Assembly (NCBI RefSeq): GCF_001625305.1
Contig: NW_017802379.1
Span: 11,396,271-11,460,270, forward strand
DNA from: Branchiostoma belcheri
Taxonomy: Eukaryota > Chordata > Leptocardii > Amphioxiformes > Branchiostomatidae
Direction: 5' to 3'
Length of the DNA stretch: 64,000 nt
The position numbers were made by a program, and so were the translations under genes. The notes under the pieces are model-generated. The model saw only the letters and a list, made by a program, of their open reading frames with translations, had not been told where the DNA came from and made no database searches. Below are positions 47,000 to 58,568 of this stretch, one piece after another. Each line of letters begins with the position of its first letter. Positions within the stretch are counted from its first letter, which is position 1.

Positions 47000-48485
47000 C
47001 TGAAAGATAAAAAAAATACGAGATAGCATTTTGCAAAACAAAAATAAAACTACTACCTTTTCCCCGACTTTGGCAATACGTTCCTCAATACAGACAACAG
47101 AAAAACAGTCGGGATCAATGTTAAATGCAAAATAGAACAGGTCATCTAGCTATTTAGCTAGAAAGAATGTACAATAAAATAGGAAGGGGGGTTGCTTGTT
47201 ATAGTCTCCTGTATATAGGACCCAGCCCTGTCAACTCATACACAACACCAGCCCAACAGCATTTCCTCTGTAGTACTCTTAGAAAAGAGGAAAGAAATTA
47301 ACACCTCTCGGTGGCAAATCTGCAGATGTTGACACTTTGGAAAACCAAATTCATAGTGTGTTTTTCGCACACAGTTAGACAGATTATAGTAGATACTGTC
47401 ATACAGTCATAGTAGATACTGTAGATAGGAGATGTTAAGTAGGATTTACCATGGTCAGTATTGACCGACGGAGGCCATATATATAGACAGATTAGCCTGG
47501 GAGGGTCGGTGGGCGTCACTCCACCGTACAGGTGGGGAAGTCTTGTAAAGTGCTTTCCCAAGGGCGCAACTTCGGGCCATGGATAGTATCGAACGCTGGA
47601 CCTGTTGGTTCCGAGTCCAACGCTCTAACCGTTGCGCTACGAAGTAGCACATTTATGGTGTTTATTTAGATTAGCAATCATTTACAGGTTTAATTTGTAT
47701 CCAGACTCAACCTTAGTAAGTGATAAAAGTAGCTGATGCTATCCGAAGCGTCTGTGTTTTGAAAGAGAAATTATAAGGCTCCTTTATGTTAATTCATTTT
47801 GTATTGCGAAATGTTAAGTCACTAAACAAAATTTTCTAACTGCGCACTATAAACATTAAGTATACATTCTTTTTTTATGACGATTTACCACATTTGTGAA
47901 AGGATTGACATAACAGGTGACTATCACCTCTTCAAAGATGTCAACCCCGAGACCGGACTGTAAGGCTTGAACCACTCACACCGGGAAGGTCCCCTACTCT
48001 TTTCGATAAGTGCGGTGGGTTCTTTAACGTGCGTGGGGTGTGGCTCTCCCAAACACGGGACCTCCATTTAACGTCCTATCCGAAGGACGTCCCTAGCCGA
48101 AGCTAGGTACTCATTTACACCTGAGTGAAGTGAGGAAAGTCGTGTAAAGTGCCTTTCCCAAGGGCACAAGATCGGTGACATGGGCAGGGCTCGAACCCAC
48201 GACCTCTCGGGTGTGAGCCGAACGCGCTACCGACTGCGCCACACGACCCCATTCAGTATTAATCAAATAATACAAGTACATTTAAGTAATTGCAAACGTG
48301 TAAATATTACTTGCCGGGTCGTACTCCGTTTCCCAGAACATGCTGATGCAAACCCAAGCGAGCATGGTACATTTGATAGTGTGATAACACCGTGGGTATG
48401 GGTTGTGGATCTCCGGACGGCCCCTTTGTGGCGCTGGTTTGGTGTCGGGTTTGGCGCCGGTGGTCTTCTCCTTGCCCTTTGCCAT
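46877..48485 (-). CDS. Two-membrane-segment small protein, tandem copy A
   Basis: Two coding exons: 48315-48485 (57 codons) and 46877-46999 (40 codons plus stop), joined in phase 0; 97 residues. A basic, Pro-rich start (MAKGKEKTTGAKPDTKPAPQ) is followed by CTMLAWVCISMFWETEYDP (membrane segment 1), then APCVYWWLLLYAVVSVLIT and MSVIFMEA (segment 2), ending DSQKRD. The donor of the first coding exon is CCCG|GCAAGT, a GC-type site at the position where copy C has GTAAGT. An untranslated first exon ends at 49065. The most divergent of the four copies. Function unknown; no signal peptide, so probably both termini face the same side. Confidence 0.78.
47470..47650 (-). mobile_element. tRNA-derived SINE in the intron of copy A
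   Basis: Minus strand: TCGTAGCGCAACGGTTAGAG, GCGTTCGATAC (B-box-like) and CCCTTGGGAAAGCACTTTAC. Counterparts at 52795-52945 (copy B) and 57905-58065 (copy C) sit at the same place in the gene, so the insertion predates the array. Confidence 0.72.
47930..48252 (-). mobile_element. Full-length-looking tRNA SINE (~320 bp), unique to copy A
   Basis: Minus strand: GTGTGGCGCAGTCGGTAGCG (A box), GGTTCGAGCCCTGCCCATG (B box), a body with CACTTTACACGACTTTCC, then a longer tail region. Absent at the equivalent place in copies B and C. Confidence 0.75.
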
Positions 48486-48502
48486 CGTTGACAAGTGATG
48501 AC
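48315..48502 (-). CDS. Copy A, exon 2 (first coding exon)
   Basis: The acceptor TTTCTCCTCTAG precedes 17 untranslated bases and the ATG at 48485. A TTG three codons upstream is in frame, but the ATG is conserved in copies B and C. Ends EYDP at the GC donor. Confidence 0.75.
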
Positions 48503-49064
48503 CTAGAGGAGAAACAGGTTGTAACTAGAGAGGCAGACATTTGGGAGCAAATGCAGCAAATGGCTAAACCGGGTGATGACCCGTACCAAAAACGGACCTG
48601 TCCCCCTCCCCACAGACAATCATGTCCAATATTTCGTTAAAAAAATGAATCCCTGTGGTTTTTAGAAAATGAACCATAGCTCAAAACACAAAATACCCTG
48701 CGGGATATGGAACAACAAGATGAGATCACCTCTTTTCTTGCTATAGTGGGAGTATTATTTACACATTGTACTGATCCATCTTATAATTCACAAATGTTTC
48801 TACCGGTATCGGTGCACATCGGCCTGTGATTTAGATAACTCAACAAAGATTTTGTTACAATGGTGATGAGAACCAATGATACACGTCTCTTCAAATCTTC
48901 TAAAAAACCTACCATATGTTACACATTTTTCTTTGTTTTTGTTACTGTTAGTGTTGCAAAAACACCTAAAATGATGCGTTTGCCCGTCAGTTACAGGTTT
49001 AATCAATGTCGTATACACATATCACCTATATATATCATTATGAAGTAATGAGTCCTGCTCTTAC

Positions 49065-49260
49065 CTGTTGAATAGCAGACTTTGGAGGATACAATTGGCC
49101 CGGTGATGAGCTGGTGTTGCCGGCTGCACGCAACAACGTTAACACACCACGAGCGCTACAACAGGGCGGTAATTATGAGGAAGGACGTCGAGCCTCTGCC
49201 TCTCTATATCACCATGGCAACAACGGTCTGTTTTGGTGCTGCCTGAGGTGACAATGACAT
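49065..49260 (-). promoter_or_regulatory. Promoter and untranslated first exon, copy A
   Basis: The exon ends CTATTCAACAG|GTAAGA (donor at 49064). Upstream on the minus strand lies GATATAGAG (TATA-like, about 49205), preceded by GTTGCCATGGTGA, similar to an RFX X-box, and by TGATGTCATTGTCA and ATGCAAATGAAG (CRE-like and octamer-like). The same order is present at 55188-55395 and, with a weakened TATA, at 61264-61470. Confidence 0.55.
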
Positions 49261-49627
49261 CATACACTTCATTTGCATGTGCATCAAAGATAGATGTGGA
49301 GATTCAGTTAACAAGCTGTTCAACCCCCTCGCAGATAGCGATTGGTTGCAGTGTATCGTTCTTCTTTTAAAGAAGGATAGAATGGATCATCGCTCAAAAT
49401 TTTTGCTCAAAATTAATCAATGATTTATCAAATCTTAAATTTTAATTTACCCCAATTTGGAATCGTTATAAGACATACGGATGTCGTTGTTGGTGGAAGT
49501 AACATTCGCGTTGTAAGAAATTTCTTAATTTTATTTTTATCTATTTCTATGTTGTTATGTTTTGTGTGGTACACTATTTTAATGTGTTTGTGTAGGTAAG
49601 ATGTACTCGCCAAGCTACACATCAAAT

Positions 49628-50345
49628 TAAGCACTGCTCTTTCAAAACAAGTACATAAAGATACATAAATGCTTAAATTCGAAGCACGTATTAGTAGCCT
49701 GAGGGGAGCATGTGCCTTAACATGTGAGGGCGTTTTTGTCAGGGTTCTTTTATAATACCGGCTTCTTTTTTCCATCAGTATTAAATACTGCTCAACTGAT
49801 GATACTCTCTTGCGAATGTATAATGTCTTGCCACTTTGATGCTCTATATATTGCAGCCCCAAATTATCTGCTTGAAGATGACGCATTGTCCCTAGCGGGG
49901 TTGTACCTGAGATTTTATCTAACGGTTTATCACATATGCTACTGATATCTATGCTATATGTTTGTTTATCTATAATTTTTTAAATCCTTTTATGTGGGGA
50001 ATATGTAAGGACGCCAAGACGCGTAATAGATGGAACATTGCCTCTCTCTGTATTTCATTGTAAAAGTCGCGTTGAAAACACAGGAAGACTTTCTTTAATG
50101 TCATGGTCAAGAAGAGTATGTAATCGTCTTGGCCGTGATGTAGGTCCGTATGTAGGTCGAGGTTATATTTCGATTATTTGTGGGTGCATTTTTTTTAAAT
50201 TTTGGTGGCCTTTAGTGTGTGGGTAGCTGTCGTTATAATATACTTCATGTTTAGTAATGGACCACCTGGCTTTCTCCAATGTAATTATTGCAGCGGGCTT
50301 TTTGTGCATTGTTCCAATGTATATGCAGCCTAAGTCTAAAATCTG
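49628..50345. other. ~0.7-kb insertion specific to the copy A-B interval
   Basis: The flanks CGCCAAGCTACACATCAAATT and TATGATATTTGGTAGG are adjacent at 55750-55790 and 61915-61960 but separated by about 700 bp here. The inserted DNA has no recognisable coding content; a 152-codon minus-strand ORF (49428-49886) crosses the junction and looks like chance. Confidence 0.5.
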
Positions 50346-50790
50346 TAAATGAATCTTATGATATTTGGTAGGTGTGCAGCGATTATAAAACAAATTTTAA
50401 AGTCAAAATGGTTATCCTATGACGTCCCTCCGTGGCTGAAGATAGTTGTGTATTTTTTAGTTTTTGTTTGTGGACAACATAACTTGAGAAAACGCGAAAG
50501 ATTTTAAAGGTATTCATAGGTACATGACAGGTAAAGGTAGAGTTTAATAATGGGCCTCCTAGCGGCTTTTAAGGTATTGCAGCGTATCATTATGGCTAGG
50601 GCAGGACTAACTTAGTGGGTTCCATGTGCGCCCTTATATATTATACATTTGTACATGCTTTTGTGAAAGCTACTTACCTACATGCAGTAATTTCTTTGAA
50701 ATGTTAGAAAGCTTTCTTTCCTAAGGTAAGACTGGGTACAGATAATATTATTTGGCGATGACATAAGATCTTGTAACTGTAGCTAATATT
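50345..50790 (+). repeat. Degenerate Helitron-like element in the tandem unit
   Basis: It has GATATTTGGTAGG, GGGCCTCCTAGCGGC and an end TTTGGCGATGACATAAGATC, corresponding to motifs of the element at 15625-16525 (TGATATTTGGTAGG, GGGCCCCCTAGCGGC, TTTGGCGAAGG...CTCTAG). Equivalent copies are at about 55845-56265 and 61950-62410, so it duplicated with the array. Confidence 0.5.
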
Positions 50791-50808
50791 GAAAGGCTGT
50801 GTGTAATG

Positions 50809-51132
50809 GACCTATACCATTATTACGTCACAGTTTGTTTACCTGTTCTAAAGAACATTCTAGTACGGTCAGTTAAAGAATATAGATCATTTCAAAGTTT
50901 TCAAAGTGGGGTATGTCTGATTTTTTTTTGCTGCGTCTAGTTGTGTTGACACAGCATTACATGCCGCATGAGTGATTTAGATGTGACATTAGACGAAAGT
51001 AGTACTGTAGCCTTATATTAGGCTAACGCTACACAAACACACACCGCGCTACGCACCCCTGTACAATATAAACGTCGATTGACCGACATTCATTGCGGTA
51101 AACAAACTGTGACGTAATAATGGTATAAGTCT
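50809..51132. mobile_element. MITE between copies A and B
   Basis: Inverted ends GGACCTATACCATTATTACG and CGTAATAATGGTATAAGTCT, followed inward by TCACAGTTTGTTTACC/GGTAAACAAACTGTGA. The sequences flanking it (GGCTGTGTGTAAT and TGCTTACA) are contiguous at 62425. Confidence 0.8.
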
Positions 51133-51277
51133 ATTGCTTACATCCGGATCCCCCTTTCACCTTAGACAGGGAATCTGTCAGTTTAATTGCCGATGGCTGT
51201 CTGGTATATGTCTGCCAATATGGAAATTAATAAAAATAAAAAAAAAAACAATCAAAGCATTTTGAGACCACATGTAT

Positions 51278-51283
51278 TTTATT
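51278..51283 (-). promoter_or_regulatory. Polyadenylation signal, copy B
   Basis: AATAAA in the conserved context TTAAATAAAATACATGTGG; places the 3' end of copy B about 1 kb after its stop codon. The ORF read on the opposite strand here (51381-51689, with relatives at 46176, 56519 and 62667) is antisense to this 3' untranslated region. Confidence 0.65.
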
Positions 51284-52265
51284 TAATTGTATTGAATAAC
51301 ATTAAATTAATCCACACTGTGTAACCACGTACACTGATTCACAACAGAATATTGCAATCATCATTATCGTTGTCGCTACCATGCTTCAAAGATGCAGACC
51401 ACAGCAAACTGTTTTGTATTCTCTTCGGGTCAGTACTTGCCTGCAACCTCCCCAAAACCATTTCCTCTACATCCCCAAAGCCTCATCTCCTTCTATGACA
51501 AAATACAATACACTGTTTTACAAGGCAAATACAGTTCTCAGCCAGGTTGATATTCTAGTATTAAAAATTTCACTCTTTTTGATAGTTACTACTAAAAGAA
51601 ATAAGACTGACAAAAATACTTGTATTGTTTTTACAGTTTTGATTATGCTCTTTGTGATGTTTCTTTGTTTTCGTATGCTTTCCCTTTGAAGCTTTTCCTG
51701 CTAATTTCACAAATATAGGTTTCAGAAGATATATATATAGAGAGAAGAATATTTCGATTGCTCTCAAATATTTTTGTTTTGATAATATTAAAATACTTTT
51801 TTTCTGAAAATCTATTTACGTATACGGAACGGATTTTTAAGTTAGGTACATGTGCGTACATGTGTTCTGAAGATGCCGTGATCTGATTTCTTGACACTCT
51901 ATTTATGAATGCCATGATCACACTTCCCATAATGCCTAGTAAAGATCTCTGATATCGGATGGGACATGACGGATGGGACAAGACGTAATGCGACTGTGCG
52001 AGTAGGAGAGTCTTCGGTAGAAGGTAGAACGATAGAAAGTGCGTCATTTTCTCTAATTTCAACAAAAATGCGATTACGGCATACGCTTTATATTAGAAAA
52101 AAATAGTTAACCAGTTTATCGATAGAACTTGTTGGAAATATTACATCGAGGAAGGGTGAGGGTTGGTCGTACGTCATATCCGTGATCTTTACTAGGTATT
52201 AGGGGAAGTGTGAAATTCATTAATTGAGTCGTGCCTGGAATTCATCATCTTTTGAAGATGCTCAC

Positions 52266-53410
52266 TTAGTCCCCTTTCTCGGAATCCACGTAGGGGTACA
52301 AGATACCGTACGTCACATCCACAAGGATCGCCAGCATGGTGATGAGAACAGATCCTACCACGTGCAGCAGCAATATCCAGTAGTCTTCTGGAGCCTCCTG
52401 AAAGAGCAAAAAACAACGAGTTAGCATTTTGCTAAACGACAACAACAACAACTAGGTTTCCCCCGTCTTAGGCGATACGTCCCTCAAAACAGTTTGACAA
52501 CAGAAAAACACACACAAAAAACAAAGAAAACAGTCAGGAATAATGTCAAATGCAAAATTAAACATGCCATCTAGCTGTATAGTTATCTAAGAATGTACAT
52601 GTACAATAACATAGGAGGGGGGCCTGATTGTTGAAGTCTCGTGTATAAAGGACCCACCACTGTCAACCCATACACAACACGACTCTACTATATTTTCCTC
52701 TGTAGTTCTCTTAGAAAAGAAGAAAATAACGGCTCTCGGTGGCAAATGTGCAGATGTGTGTTTTTAGCATACAATCAGACGTTCATTAGCCTTAGAGGCT
52801 TGGTGAGCATCTCTCCACCGTACATGTGGGGAAGTCTTGTAAAGTGTTTTCCCAAGAGCACAACTTCGGGCCGGCCACGGTGAACCAGGGACCTATTGGT
52901 TTCAAGTCCAACGCTCTAACCGTTAGGCCACAACGTACCACGTTTATGTGTTGATTTAGATTAGCAATCATGAACAGGTTTAATTTAAGTGATGAAAAGT
53001 AGCTGATGCTATCCGAAACGTAATACTATGTGTTTTTAAACAGAAATTTACGGCTCCTTTATGCATTTTGTATTGCGAAATTGTAACATTTCTAACTGTG
53101 CACTACAGACATGAAGTGTATATCTAGTATTGACGAAACAGTAAAAGTACATCTAAAGTAATACTAATTCCATATAGCATACATTTTGTTCGTCTAAAAC
53201 GGCTAGTGCAAACGTGTAAATGGTACTTGCCGGGTCGTAGTCCGTTTGGTAGAACAAGTAGATAAAACAGCAGGTTAACACGGTCCATTTGATACTGTCA
53301 TACCATCGTACGTATGGTATGGGGAACTCTGGACGGCGCATTACTGGTGCTGCCGGCTCGGTGTTGGAAGAGGCGATAATGGCTGCGGCCTTCTCCACGT
53401 CATCTGTCAT
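52266..53410 (-). CDS. Two-membrane-segment small protein, tandem copy B
   Basis: Exons 53231-53410 (60 codons) and 52266-52397 (43 codons plus stop), phase 0; 103 residues. N-terminus MTDDVEKAAAIIASSNTEPA, then RRPEFPIPYVRWYDSIKW, membrane segment 1 TVLTCCFIYLFYQTDYDP, then EAPEDYWILLLHVVGSVLIT and MLAILVDVTYGILYPYVDS, ending EKGD. The first coding exon again uses a GC donor (CCCG|GCAAGT). The acceptor TTCTTCTAG opens the exon and CTTTCAG the last one. Untranslated exon 1 begins at 55188. Function not recognised. Confidence 0.8.
52795..52945 (-). mobile_element. tRNA-derived SINE in the intron of copy B
   Basis: Same element as 47470-47650 at the homologous position (CCTAACGGTTAGAGCG on the minus strand and AAACACTTTACAAGACTTCC). 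Confidence 0.7.
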
Positions 53411-53555
53411 TGTTGACAAGTGATGAACTAGAAGAAAAACAGGTTGTTACTAGAAATGCAGAAATCTGTTCGGAAGCAAATGCAGCAAATCACCACATCG
53501 CCCGTACCAACAAATGACCTGCCCCCCTCCCCACAGACAGTCCTGTCCAAACAAA

Positions 53556-53750
53556 AAACAATCAATCAATCAATAAACCAATCAATCAATCAATTTTATT
53601 GCTCAGCAACTGTAGCTGGTACAATGTATGGCAAAGAAAAAACAACGGTACATACGCAAACTAATACTAAACTATAATTCTAACGAGCTAGTCCATAATG
53701 ATATTAAACCTAATCTATTGTGTTTTCTTAGGAAGAGTATTATTACATGC
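53556..53750 (-). mobile_element. Retrotransposon 3' fragment with CAAT tail, copy B
   Basis: A tail of CAATCAATCAAT precedes TTTTATTGCTCAGCAACTG and CTGGTACAATGTATGGCAAA. It is also present in copy C (58705-58920) but absent from copy A, and a solitary relative is at 34404. Confidence 0.75.
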
Positions 53751-54796
53751 TGTAACAGTAATTCAGGGGATATATGAGCTATTTACAATATGGTGTCGCT
53801 ATTGTAGTGATTCAAATATGAATTTTTCAACGTACACTGATTTCTGAGTAGAGCATGAAAATAACATATTAAAGATATCTGATTTTGAGTAAGGTAGCGT
53901 AACATTAGTTTTGGGAGCTATGGATTGCATCAACTTTTGTCTGCATGAATACAATGAATTATTCGTTGTGTGGAGCAGCCATAATTAAACATCTGGACTG
54001 GTGAAGCAACTGCAATGAGCTGTAGAAGTGAACATATTTTTCAACTGCTACTTTTTAAAAGGTTTTCTGACAACTAAGAAATCATATTCTCTCGAAGCAG
54101 TTTCGAAAATTTATTGGGGAAAACATACAGCCAATGAATCTAAGCTGTTACTAAGTCAATGTGGTTTGGTTTAGTGTTAACAACTGCCGTCGTATTCCTT
54201 CGAAGCTGAAAAGTTACAAGTAATAATTATAATACTAACACGATTCCCTTGTTTAGAATATTCTGAATCATTTCTAGTCGTTTAGATTTTGACAAAAACA
54301 CCAAAAATAAATCTCAACGGCTAAAAAGACACAAAGTTATTTGCATCGCAAGTCAGCGTTATGTTTTAGTCCTAGAAATATTATATTGAGTGTAGTTAAT
54401 AGCATGTCGCTGGCTTGGCTCAAGGATCTAAAGCAGGGCATCATTGCGCCTCAGGTCCTACCTAATGAAATAAAGAGTAAAAAGGACCCCGTGGTTTTCA
54501 GAAAATCAACTGTAGCTCGGAATACAAAATGCCCTGCGGGGACCGCAACAAAGAATTAGGTCTTCTCTTTTTGCTATAGTGGGATTATCATTCACATGTT
54601 TATATATCATATCTTCTCAACATCATATGCTCCCAAATGTTACCTGTACCAATAGTTATCCGCCTGTGATTTAGTTAACTCAACCAAGATTTTGTAACCA
54701 TCGGGATGAAACCCAATGATTCACGTCTCTTCAAATCTTCTGAAAAACTTGTCATATGTTACACGTTTCTCTATGTTTCTTGTCATTGCCAAAGCA

Positions 54797-55080
54797 CATA
54801 ATAAGAAAAATACAAGACTGTGATGACGACGCACTCAAGTTAATACACTTATATAAGTGCCGCTATCTAACAGAAAAAAATTAACAAATACATAATACTA
54901 CATGGAAGTTACGCACAAATATAAACAAGCAAACAATAGAAATCAGACAATATGACTTAAATAATGCGCTGTCCCATCCCCCTTTCCCGTGATATGTCAA
55001 GAAGAACTCAAGTGAAATATGGTAAAGGTCGAAACGGTTAATCAAAATATACAATTTTTTGGTAGTGTTATTGGTGAAAA
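54797..55080 (-). mobile_element. Retrotransposon 3' fragment in intron 1, copies B and C
   Basis: CACATAATAAGAAAAATACA to TATACAATTTTTTGG interrupts sequence that is continuous in copy A near 48940 (GTTACTGTTAGTGTTGC). The identical insertion is at about 60866-61145 in copy C. It contains TGACGACGCACTCAAGTTAA, related to the SINE/LINE tail at 39925. Confidence 0.6.
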
Positions 55081-55187
55081 CACGCCTAAAATTATGCATT
55101 TGTCCGTCAGTTACATACAAGCTTTATCCATGCCATATATACAAAATGCTTAAATACAGCATTCTAAAGCAAAAGTCCTGCGCTTAC

Positions 55188-55395
55188 CTGTTGAATAGCA
55201 GAGTTTGTGGGATAAAATTGGCTCGGTGAGCTGTTGAAGCCGACTGCTCGCAACAACACACCATGAGCGCTATAAAAATTCAATTAAAACTCAATTATGA
55301 AGGAGGACGCCAACACTCTGCCTCTCTATATCACCATGGCAACTGCGGTATCTTCTGGTGCTGCCCAGGTGACAATGACATCATACACTTCATTT
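55188..55395 (-). promoter_or_regulatory. Promoter and untranslated first exon, copy B
   Basis: Donor CAACAG|GTAAGC at 55187; TATA-like GATATAGAG at about 55325; X-box-like GTTGCCATGGTGA next to it; CRE-like TGATGTCATTG further up. Same layout as copy A. Confidence 0.55.
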
Positions 55396-55789
55396 ACATG
55401 TACATCAAAGAGATTCAGTTAACATGTGGAGATTCAGTTAACATGCAGTTCAACCCCGGTGCCGATAGCGATGGTTGGTCAGCATTACAGTGTATCGTTT
55501 CTCTTAAAGCAGGATAGGATGGATTATTGCTAAAAACTTGGCTCAAAATTAATCAATAATTTATCAAATCTTGAATTTTAATTTACCCCAATTTGGAATC
55601 GTTATAAGGCATACGGATGTCGTTGTTGGTGGAAGTAACATTCGCGTTATTAGATATTTCTTAACTTTATTTTATCTATTTCTATGTTGTTATATTATGT
55701 GTGGGACACTATTTTAATGTTTTTGTGTAGGTAAGATGTACTCGCCAAGCTACACATCAAATTAACCATGGATCTTAATGATATTTGGT

Positions 55790-55839
55790 GGTGTGTTACG
55801 CCGAAAGGCGGTTATACCGGCTATACAGATACAGATACA
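55790..55839 (+). mobile_element. Minimal LINE 3' end insertion (~50 bp)
   Basis: GGTGTGTTACGCCGAAAGGC followed by the ATACAG tail lies between direct repeats GATATTTGGT (55780-55789 and 55840-55849). The same site is empty at 50350 and 61950. Confidence 0.88.
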
Positions 55840-56420
55840 GATATTTGGTAGGCGTGCAGCCGTTATAAAAACAAATTTGAAGGTCAAAATGGTTATCCTA
55901 TGACGTCCCTACGTTGCTGCAGAGAGTTGTGTATTTTTGAGCTTTTGTTTGTGGACAACATAACTTGAGAAACCGCGGAAGGTTTTTAAAGGTATTTATA
56001 GGTACATGACAGATAAAAGGCAGAGTTTAACAATGGGCCTCCTAGCGGCCTTGAAGGTATTACAGCTCAACATTATGGCTAGGGCAGGACTAACTTAGTG
56101 GGTTCCATGTGCGCCCTTGTATATTACACATTTATACATGCTTTTGTTAAAGCTACTTACCTACATTTAGTAATTTCTTTGAAATGTTAAAAGGCTTTCT
56201 TTCCTAAGATAAGACTGGGTACAGATAATATTATTTGGCGATGACATGAGATCGTGAAACTCTAGCTAATATTGAAAGACTGTGTATATTTGCTTACACC
56301 CCCTTTCACATAAGACAGGGAATCTGTCAGGTTAACTGCCGATGACTGTCTGGTATGTCTGTCCATATGGAAAATTCATAAAATAAAGATACAATCAAAG
56401 CATTTTGAGGCCACATGTAT

Positions 56421-56426
56421 TTTATT
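56421..56426 (-). promoter_or_regulatory. Polyadenylation signal, copy C
   Basis: AATAAA on the minus strand, context AATAAATAAAATACATGTGG. Confidence 0.6.
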
Positions 56427-57372
56427 TATTTGTATTCAATTAAATTAATCCAGACTGTGTAACCACGTACACTGATACACAACAAAATATTGCAATCATC
56501 ATTATCGTCGTCGCTACCATGTTTCAAAGATGCAAACCACAACAAACTATTTTCTATTCTCTTCGGGTCAGTACTTGCCTGCAACCTCCCTCAAACCCTT
56601 TCCTCTCGATCCCCAAAGCCTCCTCTCCTTCTGTGACAATATACAATACACTGTTTTACAAGGCAAATACATTACGCTTTCTCAGCCAGGTTGATACTTT
56701 AGTATTAAAAATTACACTCTTTTTGATAGTTACCACTAAAAGAAATAAGACTGACAAAAATACTTGATTTCTTCTGCTCTGTGTGATGTTTCTTTGTTTT
56801 CTTATTCTTTCTCTTTGAAGCTTTTCCTGCTCATTTCACAAATATAGTTTTTGAAGATAGAGAAAAATACTCCGTATGTTCTCAAATATTTTTGTTTTGA
56901 TAATATTAAAATACTTTTTCGACAATCTATTTACGTATACAGAACGAATTTTAACGTTACGTTATCTGCGTACATTGATTGTGTGGATGCCGTGATCTGA
57001 TTTCTTGACACTCTATTCATGAATTTCACACTCCCTATAATGCCTAGTAAAGATCACGGATATGGATGGTATATGACGTAAGAACTGCATATACGTAATG
57101 CAACCGTGCGAGTAGGAGAGTCTTCGGTAGAAGGTAGAACTATAGAAGGTACGTCACTTTCTCTAATCCAACAAAAATGCTATCACGGCATACTAGAAAA
57201 AATCAAAACACTGATAGTTGACCAGTTTATCAATAGAACTTTTTGGAAATATTACATCGAGGAAGGTGGATGGGGGGATCTTACGTCATATCCGTGATCT
57301 TTACTAGGTATTATGGGAAGTGTGAAATTCATGAATGCCTGGAAGTCTTCGTCTTTTTGAAGGGCCATATAC

Positions 57373-58568
57373 CTAGTTCCCTTTCTCGGAATGCACGTAG
57401 GGGTACGTCACATCCACTAGGATCGCGAGCATGGTGATGAGAACAGATCCTTCCGCGTACAGCAGCAATATCCAGTAGACACCGGGAGCATTCTGAAAGA
57501 GCAGAAAACCACGAGATAGCATTTTGAAAAACAACAACAACAAAACTACGTTTCCCCCCGCCTTTGGCGATAAATCCCTCAAAACAGTTTGGCAACAGAT
57601 AAGCACACACATAAAGGAAAACAGTCGGGAACAATGTCAAATGCAAAAACAAACATGTCATCTAGCTGTATAGTTATCTAAGAGAGAATGTATAATAACA
57701 TATGAGGGGGGCCTGCTTATCGAAGTCTCGTGTATATAGGACCCAGCACTGTAAACCCGTACACAACACTAGCCCACCATCTTTTCCTCTGTAGTTCTCT
57801 TAGACAAGAAGAAAGAAATTAACACCTCTCGGTGGCAAATGTGAAGATGTTGACACATTGGCGCACCAAATCCGTATTGTGTTTTTAGCATACAGTCAGA
57901 CATTCATTAGCATTAGAGCCTCGGTGGGTGTCACTCCACCGTACAGGTGGGGACGTCTTGTAGAGTGCTTTCCCAAGGGCACAACTTCGGGCCACGGTGA
58001 GTATCGAGCCCGGGACCTATTGGTTCCAAGTTCAACACTCTTACCGTTACGCCACAACGTACCGCGTTTATGTGTTGATTTAGATTAGCCATCGTGTACA
58101 GGTTTAATTTGTTTTCAGACTTAATCGTATTAAGCAATTAAAAATAGCTGATGCTATCCGAAGTGTCCGTGGTTTTAAAGAGAAATAATAAGGCTCCTTT
58201 ATACATTGTTGTATTGCGAAATTGTAAGTCACTAAACAAAAGTTTGTAACAGCGCACTATAGACATGAAGTATATATTTAGTGTTGACTAAACAGTAAAA
58301 GTACATACTAAAGTAATACTGATTTCATACTTGATATATGATATGATATATTTTGTTCGGCTAATGCAAACGTTTAAATAGTACTTACCGGGTCGTACTC
58401 CGTTTGGTAGAACACGAACAAAGAAATGCAGGTGAACATGGTCCATTTGATACTCTGATACCACCGTACGTATGGTATGACGATCATTGGACGGCGCATT
58501 ATTGCTGGTACCGGCTCGGTGTTGGAAGCGGCGATGGCGGCTGTGGCCTTCTCCACGTCATCTGTCAT
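57373..58568 (-). CDS. Two-membrane-segment small protein, tandem copy C
   Basis: Exons 58389-58568 (60 codons) and 57373-57492 (39 codons plus stop), phase 0; 99 residues. MTDDVEKATAAIAASNTEPV, RRPMIVIPYVRWYQSIKW, membrane segment 1 TMFTCISLFVFYQTEYDP, then NAPGVYWILLLYAEGSVLIT and MLAILVDVTYPYVHSEKGN. The donor is a canonical G|GTAAGT here. One Glu lies inside predicted segment 2 (LLYAEGS, where the others have V). Untranslated exon 1 begins at 61264. Confidence 0.8.
57905..58065 (-). mobile_element. tRNA-derived SINE in the intron of copy C
   Basis: Homologous in position and sequence to 47470-47650 and 52795-52945 (TAACGGTAAGAGTG and AAAGCACTCTACAAGACG on the minus strand). Confidence 0.7.

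Noticed and set aside
48120-48252. True tRNA gene on the minus strand
   Set aside because: The tRNA-like head is followed directly by a SINE body shared with 25981 and 39905; no 3' acceptor stem or pol III terminator at the right place.
51381-51689. Plus-strand gene family MLQRCRPQQT / MFQRCKPQQT (also 46176, 56519, 62667)
   Set aside because: The four ORFs lie antisense to the 3' untranslated regions of the tandem genes, differ by frameshifts and have different ends; their conservation follows from unit duplication.
54341-54559. Plus-strand ORF repeated at 60412-60630
   Set aside because: It lies in intron 1 of the tandem genes, is disrupted in copy A (around 48660-48710), and has no splice or promoter context. 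Similarity is explained by the duplication.
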